From assembly GCF_001625305.1 (NCBI RefSeq), contig NW_017803909.1, forward strand, positions 3,189,557 to 3,253,556: DNA of 64,000 nucleotides, written 5' to 3'. This DNA comes from Branchiostoma belcheri. Taxonomy: Eukaryota; Chordata; Leptocardii; Amphioxiformes; Branchiostomatidae. A model generated the notes under the pieces. The model worked only from the letters and a program-made list of their open reading frames with translations. It made no database searches and had not been told where the DNA came from. Positions 63,475 through 64,000 of the stretch are shown piece after piece (positions within the stretch are counted from its first letter, which is position 1; each line of letters begins with the position of its first letter). The position numbers and the translations under genes were made by a program.

Positions 63475-63999
63475 CATACATCACAAAACAAGTCTTATCT
63501 TGAGGGTCATTGTTCCGACTGGAAACATGTCAGCGCAGGTGTACCTCAGGGTTCGGTACTTGGGCCCCTTCTGTTTCTTATTTACATAAATGACATGGTG
63601 GATGGTTTGGTTACCTGCCCCTATTTATTTGCAGATGATAGCTCCCTACTGGACATTGTAGATAATCCCAACTCTTCAGCTGATCGACTTAATTCTGATC
63701 TTAGGAAGATATCACGCTGGTCTTCGACCTGGCTTATGGAACTTAATCCGCTAAAGACTGAAGAGATGTGTTTTTCTAGGAAATCCAATTCTCCAGACCA
63801 TCCCCCCATTATACTTGATAATTGTGTTATTAAATCTGTTAAAGTTCATAAGCATATAGGAATGATACTTACCTCCACCATGTCTTGGGAAACTCAAATT
63901 TCACATATGATTGCTAATGTATCCAAACGAGTGTCCACTCTCAACAAGTTGAAATTTAGATTACCACGCACTGTACTTGATGTTATTTTTAAATCTTTT
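63475..63999 (+). mobile_element. Non-LTR retrotransposon reverse transcriptase fragment
   Basis: An open frame of 175 codons runs to the window end. It shows canonical reverse transcriptase blocks: SAGVPQGSVLGPLLFLIYIN, then LFADDSSLLD (FADD catalytic box), then WLMELNPLKTE and HIGMIL. It reads as the CR1/jockey-like group of non-LTR elements (family inference). The frame starts just after a stop at 63472-63474, and the domain begins midway through the palm, so the 5' end is missing or broken here. The 3' part continues beyond the window. Confidence 0.85.
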
Positions 64000-64000
64000 A

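Noticed and set aside
1..64000. Sowah (ankyrin-repeat) gene, the known ancient Irx neighbour
   Set aside because: I looked for ankyrin repeat motifs in the open frames and saw none in this window.
1..64000. CRISPR arrays, bacterial operons, prophage or toxin loci
   Set aside because: No regularly spaced repeats with unique spacers and no dense gene strings; intron-containing animal genes show a eukaryotic origin.

Overview
This window looks like a piece of an animal nuclear genome, most likely a lancelet (Branchiostoma). The two genes that can be built are divided into small coding exons with GT/AG introns. They match chordate-type families: an Iroquois (Irx) homeobox gene and the carbonic-anhydrase-related gene CA8. 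The Irx amino end (MSYPHFGYS start and a CCE motif) resembles vertebrate Irx4-type proteins. The species call is inference; another invertebrate deuterostome cannot be excluded. About 96% of the window is non-coding, and almost all open frames in it are chance frames.

Layout. 1-17,400: no gene found; a TCAC microsatellite, a short inverted-repeat element and a tRNA-like relic. 17,790-21,099 (minus strand): complete Irx gene, six coding exons, 1,410 nt, 469 residues, with all exon phases agreeing. 21,100-48,700: a roughly 28 kb non-coding interval upstream of Irx and downstream of CA8. It holds a striking pair of blocks: two separate conserved-looking elements at 25.6-26.15 kb and 27.8-28.1 kb recur in the same order and orientation at 45.0-45.5 kb and 47.45-47.78 kb. 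The best core is 97 bp with one mismatch. 48,759-61,259 (minus strand): CA8, eight constitutive coding exons counting the first, plus two alternative first exons of identical length and phase, and an optional-looking 60-nt in-frame exon. The encoded protein is 277 or 297 residues. 61,300-64,000: a transposon-like element rich in ATTTGCAT motifs, then a fragment of a non-LTR retrotransposon reverse transcriptase running off the window end.

How the parts fit. Irx encodes a TALE-class homeodomain transcription factor, a type of gene usually surrounded by long-range enhancers. The duplicated non-coding blocks lie 4.5-7 kb and 24-27 kb upstream of its start codon, and are best read as an anciently duplicated Irx regulatory module. 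CA8 keeps the carbonic anhydrase fold but has arginine in place of the first zinc-binding histidine, so it should lack CO2 hydration activity. CA8 may be a bystander next to the Irx regulatory domain, or it may share these enhancers.
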